Part shown: piece after piece, positions 21,930-32,435 of the stretch | Position numbering within the stretch: the stretch's first letter is position 1 | Layout of the letters: each line of letters opens with the position of its first letter | NCBI GenBank assembly: GCA_964016985.1 | Contig: OZ024826.1 | Span: 44,504,978 to 44,568,977, forward strand | Source: Anodontia alba | Lineage: Eukaryota; Mollusca; Bivalvia; Lucinida; Lucinidae | DNA length: 64,000 bases | Direction: 5' to 3' | The notes under the pieces: model-generated | What the model saw: the letters and a program-made list of their open reading frames with translations, nothing else | Databases searched by the model: none | Told to the model about the DNA's origin: nothing | Made by a program: the position numbers and the translations under genes

Positions 21930-22871
21930 TGGCTTGGAGAAGAAAGGACTGAGAGTAAATGCAGGAAAGACAAAGATCATGATCTGCGATACGGGACTGG
22001 ACCTCCTGCAGAGTTCAGGCAAGTTTCCATGTGCTGTCTGTCGCACTGGAGTGGGCAGCAACAACATCTTCTGCAATGGCTGCAAGCACTGGGTGCACAA
22101 GAAATGCAGTGGGCTCAAGCGCTTGAAAAAGGACCCTGACTATAGATGTACACGGTGCCAGGGAACTCACGCCTCTTGGATGGCAGACCACAGAAGGAAG
22201 TTCAGGTCAAACCTGACAAGCTTGAGGTGGTAGCTTCCTTTTGCTACCTAGGAGACATGCTCTCAGCAGCAGGTGGCTGTGAACTTTCAACCACAACACG
22301 TGTGAAAACTGCCTGGAAGAAGTTCAAGGATCTGCTACCAGTCCTCTCTTCACGCCACCTCTCTTTCAAAACACGTGGCCATGTGAACAGCTCTTGTGTG
22401 CGGAGCGCAATGCTCCATGCCAGCGAGACTTGGCCATTGACAAAGCCGAACCTCCAGCATCTGCAGCGAAATGACAGGGCAATGATCAGACAGATCTGCA
22501 ATGTCAGGCTGCAAGACATTGTCACCACCAGGTCCAGTGATCTACTTGTGCAGCTTGGCTTTGAGGATCTGGAACTCATTCTGAAGGAGAGAAGACTTCG
22601 ATGGTACATGTATGGACATGTGGAATGCTCCAGTGGTGCAATCAAGACAGCCTTTAACATACAGGTTGATGGAAAGTGTGGGCCTGTGAGGTCCAAAATG
22701 ACATGGAAGCAGCTGACAGAGAGGGATTGCAGAGAGTGGAAGCTCTCGGCTGTCAACCCTCATGATAGACGTACCTGGAGATCTGGTGTGAGATCTGCCA
22801 TGCTTGCAGCAAGCCAGCTATCTGGAAGGGGGCCCACTGATGTGGATGTTGCCCCTGTACCTGCATGTTAA
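21930..22871 (+). pseudogene. 5'-truncated LINE ORF2 tail with PHD-type zinc finger, one frameshift
   Basis: The first frame (21934-22233) begins inside a reverse transcriptase thumb (GLRVNAGKTKIMIC). It then shows a PHD-like finger, C-x2-C-x10-C-x2-C-x4-H-x2-C-x13-C-x2-C (FPCAVC to YRCTRC). At about 22155 the reading must switch by one frame to 22146-22871. That frame continues as VVASFCYLGDMLSAAGGCEL, the typical C-terminal region (HASETWPL, NDRAMIRQICNV, ERRLRWY.YGHVE) and ends APVPAC-stop. Most of the element, including endonuclease and catalytic RT, is missing. LINE tails with this embedded finger are common in marine invertebrates. Confidence 0.85.
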
Positions 22872-23252
22872 TCAAAAATCCGATTATGAATATTATGAGG
22901 TGACTTTAACCTAGCGGATATTTATTGGCAGACCATGTCTGTAAAACAGTACCCTACCCCAGGTGCACAGTGTCAGCAGCTGCTCAGTGCTCACCATTGC
23001 CAAGGGCACCTACCTCAGCCAAATGGTGGATGAACATACCAGAACCACAGGGACAACCTTTGAATTCTTTCTCATGGCCAACGAGAGGCTATAGAGTCAA
23101 TCAAGTAAGAGTGATACCTGATATATCAGATCATGAGGCTTTGTTCATTGAGTCCAGCCTTTGACCAATCAAGAAAACACCCTCAACACGCAAGATCTAC
23201 ATGTACATGTTTTACCAAGCTGACTTATGATAACATCTGAAAAGAATTTCAG

Positions 23253-23494
23253 GGCCCAGTTGTTCAAAGCATAGTTAGCTTAACGAGCTTGTTAAGGGTC
23301 ATTTCGTTAACTGTTTTAGTGGATTCAATACACAATATTCTGATATTTTTTGCTGAAAAAATGTGAGTAGCTTTTGCACTGCAAAAGCTACTCACATTTT
23401 TTCAGCAAAAAATTTCAGCATATTTGCGTATCACTTGATTTAAATTTTAACGCATCGTTAACTAACGACATCGTTAGTTTTGAACAACTGGGCC
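23253..23494. mobile_element. Palindromic MITE, GGCCCAGTTGTTCAAA ends, copy 1
   Basis: A 242-bp element with ends GGCCCAGTTGTTCAAA and its complement, flanked by CAG at 23250-23252 and 23495-23497. The outer sequence rejoins as the LINE relic (GAATTTCAG to GAGTATGC). The centre is a near-perfect hairpin: TGCTGAAAAAATGTGAGTAG then its complement (about 23351-23409). Because G runs abut the ends, 3-bp versus shorter target duplications cannot be fully separated. Confidence 0.85.
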
Positions 23495-24266
23495 CAGGAG
23501 TATGCAGAGAGTTTCATTGATTAGGCACAGACCCTAGATGTCCAGTCTCTGTGGCATGATTTCAAGTCCACTATCCTTAGGCTGATGGAGAAGCAAGCCC
23601 TGGCAAGATGATTCATGGTGATAAGAAAATCAAGCCCTGGATTACAAGAACAATCTGAGCTCTTCTTTGTAGGAGGAACAAGCTGTTAATAAAGCAGAGG
23701 GCCACCAAAAAGTTCAAGGATATTAACAATTACAAAGGATTAAGGCAAAGGTTAGAGGGCTTAAAAAGCTTACTGGCAGCATCTAGATACTGGATTGATT
23801 TTGGTGATCCAGACAGTGAAGATAGACCTGGAAATAGAAAAAGTTCTGGTCATTTATAAAGTCATTGAAGAAAGACAATAGTGTCGCCCCACTCAATCTT
23901 TTAGAGGCAAGATGCATGCTGATCCATTAGATGAAAGTAACATCCTCACTGGGAAGTATGAGTCTGTCTACACTAAAGAAGACTAGGAGGGAGACATTCC
24001 TTGACTGAAAGGCCAACCTTACGGGACAATGCCAGATATCACTATCATAAAGTAGGGGGTTTCAAAGCTTCTAAAGAGCAATCTGTGCAAAGCCTATGGA
24101 CCAGATGTGATACCTGCATGATATAAGGGATCTGGCCCATGAGATGGCCCCAGCCCTCACCATTATTTTCCAGAGTACCCTGACTCAAGGAGATGTTCCT
24201 GATGACTTGATTGAAAATCTGCTAACGTCACTCCCATCTTCAAAAAAGGAGACAGATTCAAGGCAT

Positions 24267-24568
24267 TATCCGCTCTCGGTGGCTCAGTTGGATGCGCCGT
24301 CCGACTGGAGACCAGGTCGCGGGTTCAACCCCCACCGAGGTCGGCAACATTCTTTCGTGGACATTGATCGTGAAATATTTTCTATAGTCATTCTCCCCCT
24401 TCTGCTGATTCAAGAAGGGCAGTTGTCAGTTTCTGGCGAAAGAATGTGCACAATGCTGGTTAACTGCTTAGAGGACTAAGCTTGCCCAGTAAACCTGTTG
24501 TTAGGTAAACTGACCGCGCTCCACATGACCCCATTGGGTTGGCTGGGCTGTAAAACTTCAACATAAAA
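24267..24568 (+). mobile_element. tRNA-derived SINE, copy 2, with 13-bp target duplication
   Basis: Same family as copy 1: box A CGGTGGCTCAGTTGG, box B GGGTTCAACCCCC (about 24321), body and a CAACATAAAA tail. It is flanked by perfect AGATTCAAGGCAT at 24254-24266 and 24569-24581. It sits in the LINE relic just after the KKGD-type RT block, so the open frame 24144-24479 is a LINE-SINE chimera and not a gene. Confidence 0.95.
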
Positions 24569-25465
24569 AGATTCAAGGCATCAAACCACTGGCTAGCCTC
24601 TGCAGCAAGCTTGAAGAGCATATAATCACCAGCAACATCATGGTGCACCTGGAACAACACAAGATCTTGACAGACTGTCAACATTGTTTTAGGCAGTCCC
24701 GATTGTTAACACTCGTTCATGAACTTGTCCAGACAGTTGACAAGGGTGGACAGATGGACATTGTAATGTTAGACTTTTCTATAGCCTTTGATTGCGTTCC
24801 ACACTGGAGGCTCTTAGGAAAGCTGGGTTGTTATGGTACCAGAGGCCAGGCTTACACCTGGATCAAGTCTGTTTTGACAGTCAAACACTGAATGCACCCG
24901 TTGTCAGCAGAGTTCCTCGAGGCACAGTCCTCAGACCACTTCTCTTCCTGGTGTTTATCAACGACTTACCTCACAGTGTGACATCCAGAACACAGCTGTT
25001 AGCAGATGACTGCCTAGTTTCCAGACAGATACAAAGGACTCTTAAACAACTTCAACATGACCTAGAAAGCCTTGCAGAGTGAAAACAACATGGGGCATGC
25101 ATGTCATTCCACCCAGGGTCAAAGCTACTCCACCCCGGCCACCAACCAAGCATAGTTACCAGCTGAAAGGCCAACAGCTTGAAGAGGTTGATACATCTAA
25201 GTACCTATGTGTAGATCTGTCCAGCAATCTACAGTGGAAAGATCACATAGACTAGTCGTGACCGGACTTTGAAGAAAGCCAATAGAACCTTGGGCTTTCT
25301 ATATAGGAACTGTGGGTTAGGAATGGTGACATCAAGTTAGCAGCCTTTAATTTACATCACTCATGTCGGACCCCACCAAGAGTATTGTGCATCTGTTTGG
25401 AATCTTCATACAGCTCAGTCAAAGAACAAAATCTAAATGGTCCAGAGAAGACATAGCTACAGATA

Positions 25466-25916
25466 AGAGGTGGTATCCACATAATATTTTTTCTTATTTC
25501 TCAATGAAAATATATGTTGTGGGTATTCATTAGAAGTGCCCCGCCAAGGCGCTTCTAATAAGTACCAACATACAAGATATATGTAATTGCCTATATCAGT
25601 ATTTTGCTACATGATCATTTTATGGCAAAAGAAAGCTTTATTACATAAATCTTTCTTTTCCTTGAAGTCGAGACGTGTTTATATATAAGATGTTTAAAAT
25701 CTTTTAAGTATCATTATTTTCATGTTTACTGCAAGTTTCTGTAGAGCTTTCTGGAAAATCATGTTTACGATAACAAGCTGTTTTTATTCCTTTTAGAACT
25801 TTCTGGAAGGAATGGAATGTTCATGAATTTTCTTGAAACTGGTAGAAACTTCTTTTATAGAAGGTCATGAAAGCCCATAGCACATACTGTAACGTCAAAG
25901 AGCATTCTGGGCCCAG
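25466..25916. other. Non-coding stretch
   Basis: No gene. A short inverted motif around 25525-25575 (ATTAGAAGTGCC..GGCGCTTCTAAT) could form a hairpin. Confidence 0.4.
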
Positions 25917-25919
25917 TTG

Positions 25920-26141
25920 TTCAAAACTAACGATGTCGTTAGTTAACGATTCGTTAAAATTTAGATCGAATGATACACAAATATGCTGAAATTTTGTGCT
26001 GAAAAAATGTGAGTAGCTTTTGCAATCTCACATTTTTTCAGCAAAAAATATCAGAATATTGTATATTGAATCCGCTAAAACAGTTAACCAAATGACCCTT
26101 AACGAGCTTGTTAAGCTAACGACGCTTTGAACAACTGGGCC
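25920..26141. mobile_element. Palindromic MITE, GGCCCAGTTGTTCAAA ends, copy 2
   Basis: Same family as 23253-23494 but in opposite orientation. The 222-bp element is flanked by CTG at 25917-25919 and 26142-26144. With CAG at copy 1 this suggests a C(A/T)G target. The central hairpin (AATGTGAGTAGCTTTTGCAA then CTCACATT) is shortened relative to copy 1. Confidence 0.85.
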
Positions 26142-26314
26142 CTGGAATATTTTTAACCTTCGAGAAAAACTAAAGAAATTTATGAAACTTTCTGGATTGA
26201 GCTATTTTTAGCATGTTATAGAACATATAGAACATTCTTCACTTAAACTAGAAAAGGAGTGATGTCTCTGGCAAGTTCTCTTTCATAATATATAAGGGGA
26301 AAACTTTTTCATAT

Positions 26315-26591
26315 GTTCAACCCCCGCCGAGGTCGGCAACATTCTTTCGTGGAGATTGATCATGAAATATTTTCTACGGTCATTCTCTCCCTTCCGCTGA
26401 TTCAAGAAGGGCAGTTGTCAGTTTCTGGCGAAAGAATGTGCACAATACTGATTAACCGCTTAGAGGACTAAGCCTGCCCAGTAAACGTGTGTCTAGGTAA
26501 ACTGACTGCGCTCGACATGACCCCACTGGGTTGACTGGGCCGTTAAACATCAACACACATAAAAAAAAAAATAAAAAAAAAAAAAAAAAAA
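26315..26591 (+). mobile_element. tRNA-derived SINE, copy 3 (5'-truncated)
   Basis: Begins at box B (GTTCAACCCCCGCCGAGG), so the tRNA head up to box B is missing. The body and tail are otherwise like copies 1, 2 and 4, ending in a long A-rich tail (26560-26591). 5' truncation fits LINE-driven reverse transcription. Confidence 0.9.
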
Positions 26592-26814
26592 TCTATTCAT
26601 TCTGGAATTAAACTCTGAATTCAGATTGTGGGATCAGAAACTGTTATTCAGAGGATTTTTTTTTTTTAAAATATGCTTGTGGAATATTTCTGAGGGACTA
26701 AGTGAAATAAAATCTTGAAAGGTATTGTTTACTTATATTCTTCTATTTTGAATCTTTCGTCATTTTTTGTATATAAATATTGTAAATACAGTCAAATCTC
26801 AAAAACTGGAAGGC
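26592..26814. other. Non-coding stretch between SINEs
   Basis: AT-rich, with a T run (26657-26667); no gene. Confidence 0.4.
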
Positions 26815-27113
26815 CTCGGTGGCGCAGTTGGATGCCCGTTCGACTGGAGACCAGGAGGTTGCGGGTTAGACCACTGCCGAGGTTGGCAACATTCTTTCCT
26901 CGAGATTGATCATGAAATATTTTCTGCGGTCATTCTCTCCCTTCCGCTGATTCAAGAAGGGCAGTTGTCAGTTTCTGGCAAAAGAATGTGCACAATACTG
27001 GTTAACTGCTTAGAGGACTAAGCCTGCTCAGTAAAGATGTGGTTAGGTAAACTGACCACGCTCGATATGACCCCATTGGGTTGACTGGGCCGTAAAACCT
27101 CAACACAAACAAA
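26815..27113 (+). mobile_element. tRNA-derived SINE, copy 4
   Basis: Full-length member: GGCCTCGGTGGCGCAGTTGG (box A), GCGGGTTAGACC (box B with T-to-A change), standard body and a CAACACAAACAAA tail. Possible diverged target duplication: TCAAAAACTGGAA upstream against TCAATAACTCGAA downstream. Confidence 0.9.
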
Positions 27114-27452
27114 ATCAATAACTCGAACGTCTTTGGGACCATGTAAATTAGTTGGAGACATGGGTAGTTCCAGCCCCTGAGGGTTAATCATATGCATAGC
27201 ATCAGGTCAGGAGACAAATGGATATAATTTAGGGATGTATTTTCTATCTTCTGTATAATAATAGTATGTTGAGTCTACTCATTAGAATCACCATGATGAG
27301 TACGCACAGCATACATTTCATGATAAAATAAGAAAATTTCCCTTAAATATCCATAAATATTTGCTTTCTTGCATTTCAAGAGAATTTCCTAGGGACTCAA
27401 AAAAGAGTTTGAATTAGCCATGGTAAATGGGTCATCGGTGTTGTCATCTAGA
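27114..27452. other. Non-coding stretch
   Basis: No gene or repeat recognised. Confidence 0.4.
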
Positions 27453-27614
27453 GGATAACTGCATTCAAATTTGTCATTTGGGGAGGTAAATCGGCAGTTT
27501 TAGGGTCGGAAATTTCGTTTTACGACGACACATCAGCGGAGCCGTTAAACATAATTTGTGACCATAAAACTGCCGATTTACCTCCCCAAATGACAAATTT
27601 GAATGCAGTTATCC
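27453..27614. repeat. Perfect 50-bp inverted repeat with 62-bp loop
   Basis: Arms 27453-27502 and 27565-27614 are exact reverse complements by eye (ends GGATAACTGCATTC and GAATGCAGTTATCC). The loop contains CGTTTTACGACGACACATC. Perfect identity over 50 bp in a region of decayed repeats means it is recent or constrained. It may be a small MITE or a hairpin RNA source. No target duplication is evident. Confidence 0.9.
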
Positions 27615-28049
27615 CCATTTTAATGCATTTATTCATTTTTCTGATGAAAAATGTACTATATGCACAAAGCGACAAGTGCTGTGAGCTGCGTAAAACCAAA
27701 TGCCTGACAATGAGAAGTGACATTACGTGCTAATGTCAGATTTCCGACAGTACATCGCAGAATATACCGTCGGAAATTTTTGGCGTTATCCAATCAGACA
27801 TCGCGTTACATACGCAAGTGCATTAGAATGAGGTTTTACTGTAATTTGAAAGCTTGCTGGTTTTAATTTCATTTCTTTCTTGTAACGCCTGGCTCATAAC
27901 AATCTACATGTATATAGAATGCTGTGGTGGTTGGGTGTGGCAAAGGTGTCAGGTATCTTACATCACTGGGGCGTCCAACTGATATTGGCTTACAGTTGGG
28001 CAAGGCCTGATATCCTTGTAACAGGTAAGGGTAAAGGGGGAATGTTTTT
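27615..28049. other. Non-coding stretch
   Basis: No gene. A loose inverted motif TTTCCGAC...GTCGGAAA lies at 27740-27779. Confidence 0.4.
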
Positions 28050-28781
28050 AGCTCACCTAAGCTGAAGACTCAAGGTGAGCTTTTGTTATCACTCACTGTC
28101 CGTCGTCGTCGTCGTCGTCCGTATGTCGGTCCGTCCGTCCACAATCTTTAAACAACATGTCCTCCTAAACCACTGATTGGATTTTGACCAAACTTCACTG
28201 GAATGATCCTTGGTTGGTCCTCTTTCAAGGTTGTTCAAATGGTTCTGGTCCGTTGCATATCTAGGTCACAGGAGCTAAAAATAGATTTTTTTTTACTAAA
28301 AACTGAAAAAATCTTCATGTCAGAAACCACTGGACCGATTCAATATAATTTTGCAGAAATGTTCCTTTGGTGATCCTCTACCAAGATTGTTCAAGCCATT
28401 TGGATTCGTCAAAAAACATGGCCGCCAGGGGGCAGGGCTTATTTTCCCTATATATCTATATAGAAAACTTTAAAAATCTTCTTGTCAGAAACCATTGGAC
28501 AGATTTCAATATAATTTTGCAGAAACGTTCCTTCGGTGATCCTCTACCAAGATTGTTCAAGCCATTTGGATTCGTCAAAAAACATGGCCGCCAGGGGGCG
28601 GGGCTTATTTTCCCCATATATCTATATAGAAAACTTAAAAAATCTTCTTGTCAGAAACCACTGGACCAATTTCAATATAATTTTTCCAGAAATGTTTCTT
28701 CGGTGATCCTCTACCAAGATTGTTCAAGCCACCATGATTTGTCAAAAAACATGGCCGCTAGGGGGCGGGGCTTATTTTCCT

Positions 28782-28814
<33 letters not shown>

Positions 28815-29848
28815 ATCTATATAGAAAACTTTAAAACTCTTCTTGTCAGAAACCACAGGACGGATTTCATTATAACTTTGCAGAAATGTTTCCTTGGTGA
28901 CCATCTACTGAGATTGTTCAAGTAATCATTATTCGTCAAAAAACATGGCTGCCGGGGGCGGGGCTTATTTTCCCTATATATCTATATATAAAACTTTAAA
29001 AAATCTTCTTTTCAGAAACCAATGGACCGATTTCAATACAACTTGGCAGGAATGTTTCTTTGGTGACCCTCTACAAAGATTGTTCAAGCCGTCATGATTC
29101 GTCAAAAAACATGGCCGCTAGAGGGCGGGGCTTATTTTCCCGATATATCTATATAGAAAACTTTAAAAATCTTCTCGTAAGAGACAGTTGGACTGAGTTC
29201 AATGTAACTTGGCAGGATTGTTGCTTTGGTGACTTTCTACCAAGATTGTTCAAGCTTTCATGATACGTCAAAAACCATGGCCCCCAGGGGGGCGGGGCTT
29301 ATTTTTCGTATATATCTGCATAGAAAACTTTAAAATTCTTCTTGTCACATACCCCATGACCAATTTCAATATAACTTGGCTGGAATGTTGCTTTGGTGAC
29401 CCTCTTCCAAGATTGTACAAGCAATCATGATTCGTCAAAAAACATGGCTGCCATGGGATGGGGCTTATTTTCCCTATATATCTAAATAGAAAACTTTAGA
29501 AATCTTCTTGTCAGAAACCACTGAACAGATTTCAATATAATTTGGCAGAAGGTTCCTTTGGTGACCCTCTACCAAGTTTGTTCAAGCTGTCATGATTCGT
29601 CAAAAAACATGGCCGTTAGGGGTAGGGCTTTATAGCTATATAAAACACTTTTAACCACTGGACCAATTTCAATATAACTTGGCAGAAATGTGACCCTCTT
29701 TTAAGATTCAGTTCAAGTCGTCAAGATGCGTTAAAAAAACATGAACGGGGGTGATACAAAAATCCTGTGAACTTGGCTGAAACTTCAACAGTAAATATGC
29801 AAATCTGTTTGCACAGGTGAGCGATATAGGACCATCATGGTCCTCTTG
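28050..29848 (+). mobile_element. Helentron-like element A1 (complete)
   Basis: The 5' end AGCTCACCTAAGC is followed by an imperfect hairpin (AAGGTGAGC), GTCGTCGTC/GTCCGTCC repeats and a ~240-bp unique leader. About nine ~166-bp monomers follow. The 3' end has GCACAGGTGAGCGATATAGG, then hairpin GGACCATCATGGTCC and CTCTTG (ends 29848), followed by T. Subterminal inverted repeats, internal tandem repeats, a 3' hairpin and flanking T on both sides match non-autonomous Helentrons ('pearl'-type elements of bivalves). Short open frames in it are repeat translations. Confidence 0.85.
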
Positions 29849-30002
29849 TTTATTTCTTCTGTTTTTTCACTTTCACTCCTGATCCTCTTTCTTCCCTGTC
29901 CCTCTCATTCATCTCCTCTACTATCTCTTATTTTCACTCTCTTTCTCTGGAAGGTGACACAAAATGACGCACAAGGGTTGATGTGTCGTTAAACCCCAAA
30001 AC
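29849..30002. repeat. Pyrimidine-rich tract and SINE-like tail
   Basis: 29849-29951 is almost pure C/T on the plus strand. It is followed by GACGCACAAGGGTTGATGTG and GTCGTTAAACCCCAAAACAA, a typical 3' end of a tRNA-derived SINE lacking its head. Confidence 0.5.
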
Positions 30003-32423
30003 AATCAATATATAGAAAGCTTTGAAAACCTTGTCAGAAACCACTAGACTGATTTCAGTGTAATTTGGCAGAAATGTTCCTTTGGTGACCTGTTCCAGGA
30101 TTGTTTAATTGCTGATGTTTCATCAAAAAAATTGGCCACCAAGGGTTGGGGCAAGGCTTATTTTCACCTGTATAATATATTTATATCTCCCCTCTTTAGG
30201 GTTGGGGGACATACCTTTTTTACCCCCAGGTGTCTGTCTGTCTGTCACACTTGTGTACACATTATAACTTGAAAACTGATCAAGCTGTCTTCATGAAACT
30301 TCATATAAATATCAATCAAAATTTGACAAAGTGCAGAGCACAAGGGCCGTAATTCTTGCATTTACCGTATACTTTTTTAAGTTATTTTCCTTGGACTCTT
30401 TCACAAAATCATGTCTGCTCTGTAACTTGAAAACCGTTCAAGCTGTCTTCATGAAACTTCATATAAATATCAATCAACATTAGACAACATACAGAGCGCA
30501 AGAAGCGTAACTCTTGCTTTTATACTTTCTTTAGATATTTCCCTTGGACTATTTCACAAAATTGTGTCTGCTCTGTAACTTGAAAACCATTCAAGCTATC
30601 TTCAGGAAACTTCATATAAATATCAATCAACATTAGACGACGTGCAGATTGTAAGAACCATAACTCATGCATTTATATTTTTTAGTTATTTCCCTTGGAC
30701 TCTGTCACAAAATCGTGTCTGCTCTTTTAACTTGAAAATCTTTCAAGCTATCTTCAGGAAACTTCATATAAATATCAATCAACATTAGACGAAATGCAGA
30801 GCGCAAGAACCATAATGCTTTTATTTATACTTTTTGAGTTATTTCCCTTGGACTCTATCACAAAATTGTGTCCGCTCTATAACTTGAAAACCGTTCAAGC
30901 TATCTTCATGAAACTTCATATAAATATTAATCAACATTAGACAATATGCAGGGGGCAAGAACCATAATTCTTGTATTTATTCTTTGTGAGCTATTTCCCT
31001 TGGACAGTCACAAAATCGTGTCTTGCTATATAACTTGAAAACCGTTCAAGCTTTCTTCACGTAACTTCATATAAATATCAATCAACATTAGATGACATGC
31101 AGATGGCAAGAACCATAATTCTTGTATTTATGCTTTTTGAGTTATTTCCCTTGGACTCTGTCACAAAATCCTGTCCGCTCTATAACTTCAAACCATTCAA
31201 GCTATTTTCAGGAAACTTCATATGAATATCAATGAACATTAGAGGACATGCAGAGTGCAAGATCCATAACCTTTGCATTTATACTTTTTTTAGTTATTTT
31301 CCGTGGACTCTGTCACAAAATCATGTCCACTCTATGACTTGAAAAATTTTTTCAAGCTATCTTCACGAAACTTCATATAAATATAAATCAACATTAGATG
31401 ACATGCAGAGCACAAGAACCATAACTCTTGCATTTATACTTTTTGAGTTATTTCCCTTGGAATTTTGTCTGTCACAAAATCGTGTCTGCTCTGTAACTTG
31501 AAACCTGTTCGAGTTATCTTCAAGAAACTTCATGTAAATATCAATCAACATTAGACAACCTGCAGAGTGCAAGAACTATAACTCTTGCACTAATACTTTT
31601 TGAATTGTTTCTGTTGGAATTTTGTCTGACATAAAAAACGTGTCTACTCTATTACTTGAAAACTGTTCAAGATATCTTTACCAAACTTTCTATGAATATT
31701 AATCAACATCACAGTGGTGCAGAATGCAGGAACCATAACTCTTGCATTTATACATTTTGAGTTTTTCCCCTTGGAATCTGTTTAGTTAATATAAATGTTT
31801 GCTGTATATACAATACAATATGACACCAACAAAGGGGGGAGATATCTATGTTTTTGTAGAAAAACAAATTCTAGTAATACTTATAAAGAAAACTGTACAA
31901 ATCTTCTTGTCAGAAATCACTAGTCTGATTACAATATAATTTGGTAAGATTGTTCAAGCCGTCAGAAAAAATGGCAGCTGGAGTTGGGGCTTAATTTCCC
32001 CTATATGTCGATATGAAGAGCTTTAAAAGTCTTCCTCTCAGAAATTAATGGACAGATTTCAATATTACTTGCCAGAATTGTTGCTTTGATAACACTCCAG
32101 CAAGATTGTTCAAGCCATCTTGAATCATAAAAATATGTGGCCACCAGGGGTTTGGGCTTATTTCCCCTATATATACATGTATCTGTATTGAAAATGTTAG
32201 AAGTTTTCTTGTTAAACTCCATTGGACTAATTTTGATATTATTTGGCAGAAATATATCTTTGGTGCCCCTTAGCAAAATTGTTCAGGTCAAAAAAACACA
32301 TCAAAGAAGGCATTTATTAGTCACTGCCTTCTACCAGTAGCTGAATTACCACTACACATACAAAATTTGAACAATTAGATAGTGAAATACAGGTGAGTGA
32401 TTTAGGGTAATTTGACCCTCTTG
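30003..32423 (+). mobile_element. Old, 5'-truncated family A element (A0) carrying nested element E1
   Basis: Diverged 166-bp monomers occupy 30003-30182 and 31860-32300, separated by E1. The 3' end is recognisable: TACAGGTGAGTGATTTAGGG, a weak GGGTAATTTGACCC hairpin and CTCTTG ending at 32423. Monomers here have lost the GC-rich core (for example GGCCACCAAGGGTTGGGG), so this copy is older than A1-A7. Its 3' end lies 12 bp before the acceptor of the putative exon at 32436. Confidence 0.75.
30183..31845 (+). mobile_element. Tandem-repeat element E1 (10 units of ~154 bp)
   Basis: Ends are inverted (ATATCTCCCCTCTTT at the start, AAAGGGGGGAGATAT at the stop). Ten units share AACTTCATATAAATATCAATCAACATTAGAC-type sequence, first at about 30297 and last at about 31682, spaced about 154 bp. 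Each also has TTATTTCCCTTGGACT and CACAAAATCGTGTC. A TACCCCC and GTCTGTCTGTCTGTC leader precedes the array. Fragments related to E1 occur at 36560-36660 and 58320-58990. No coding capacity. Confidence 0.8.
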
Positions 32424-32435
32424 TTTCTTTTTCAG

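Larger units (their letters stand above)
22880..25465 (+). pseudogene. Degenerate Jockey/CR1-type LINE ORF2 relic interrupted by a MITE and a SINE
   Basis: Pieces in order: endonuclease GDFNLADIYW (about 22900), VRVIPDISDHEALFIESSL (23106-23162), linker (23500-24060), RT start MAPALTIIFQSTLTQGDVPDD (24144 on), then [21 protein letters not shown] (24730-24795). VPRGTVLRPLLFLVFINDL and LLADDCLV (24913-25020) are degraded forms of VPQGTVLGP and FADD. A tail follows to about 25465. Many stops and frameshifts mark it as long dead. Removing the MITE (23253-23494) and the SINE (24267-24568), each with one target duplication, restores local continuity of the reading. Confidence 0.85.

Noticed and set aside
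22244..22763. Minus-strand frames of 73-170 residues
   Set aside because: Antisense shadows of the PHD-type LINE tail, which has recognisable LINE sequence on the plus strand.
24144..24479. 111-residue gene
   Set aside because: The frame crosses the LINE-SINE insertion boundary at 24267, so it is a chimera.
18019..27113. Possible tRNA genes at the SINE heads
   Set aside because: Box A and box B are present, but the heads continue into a SINE body and tail with target duplications and do not end as a tRNA.
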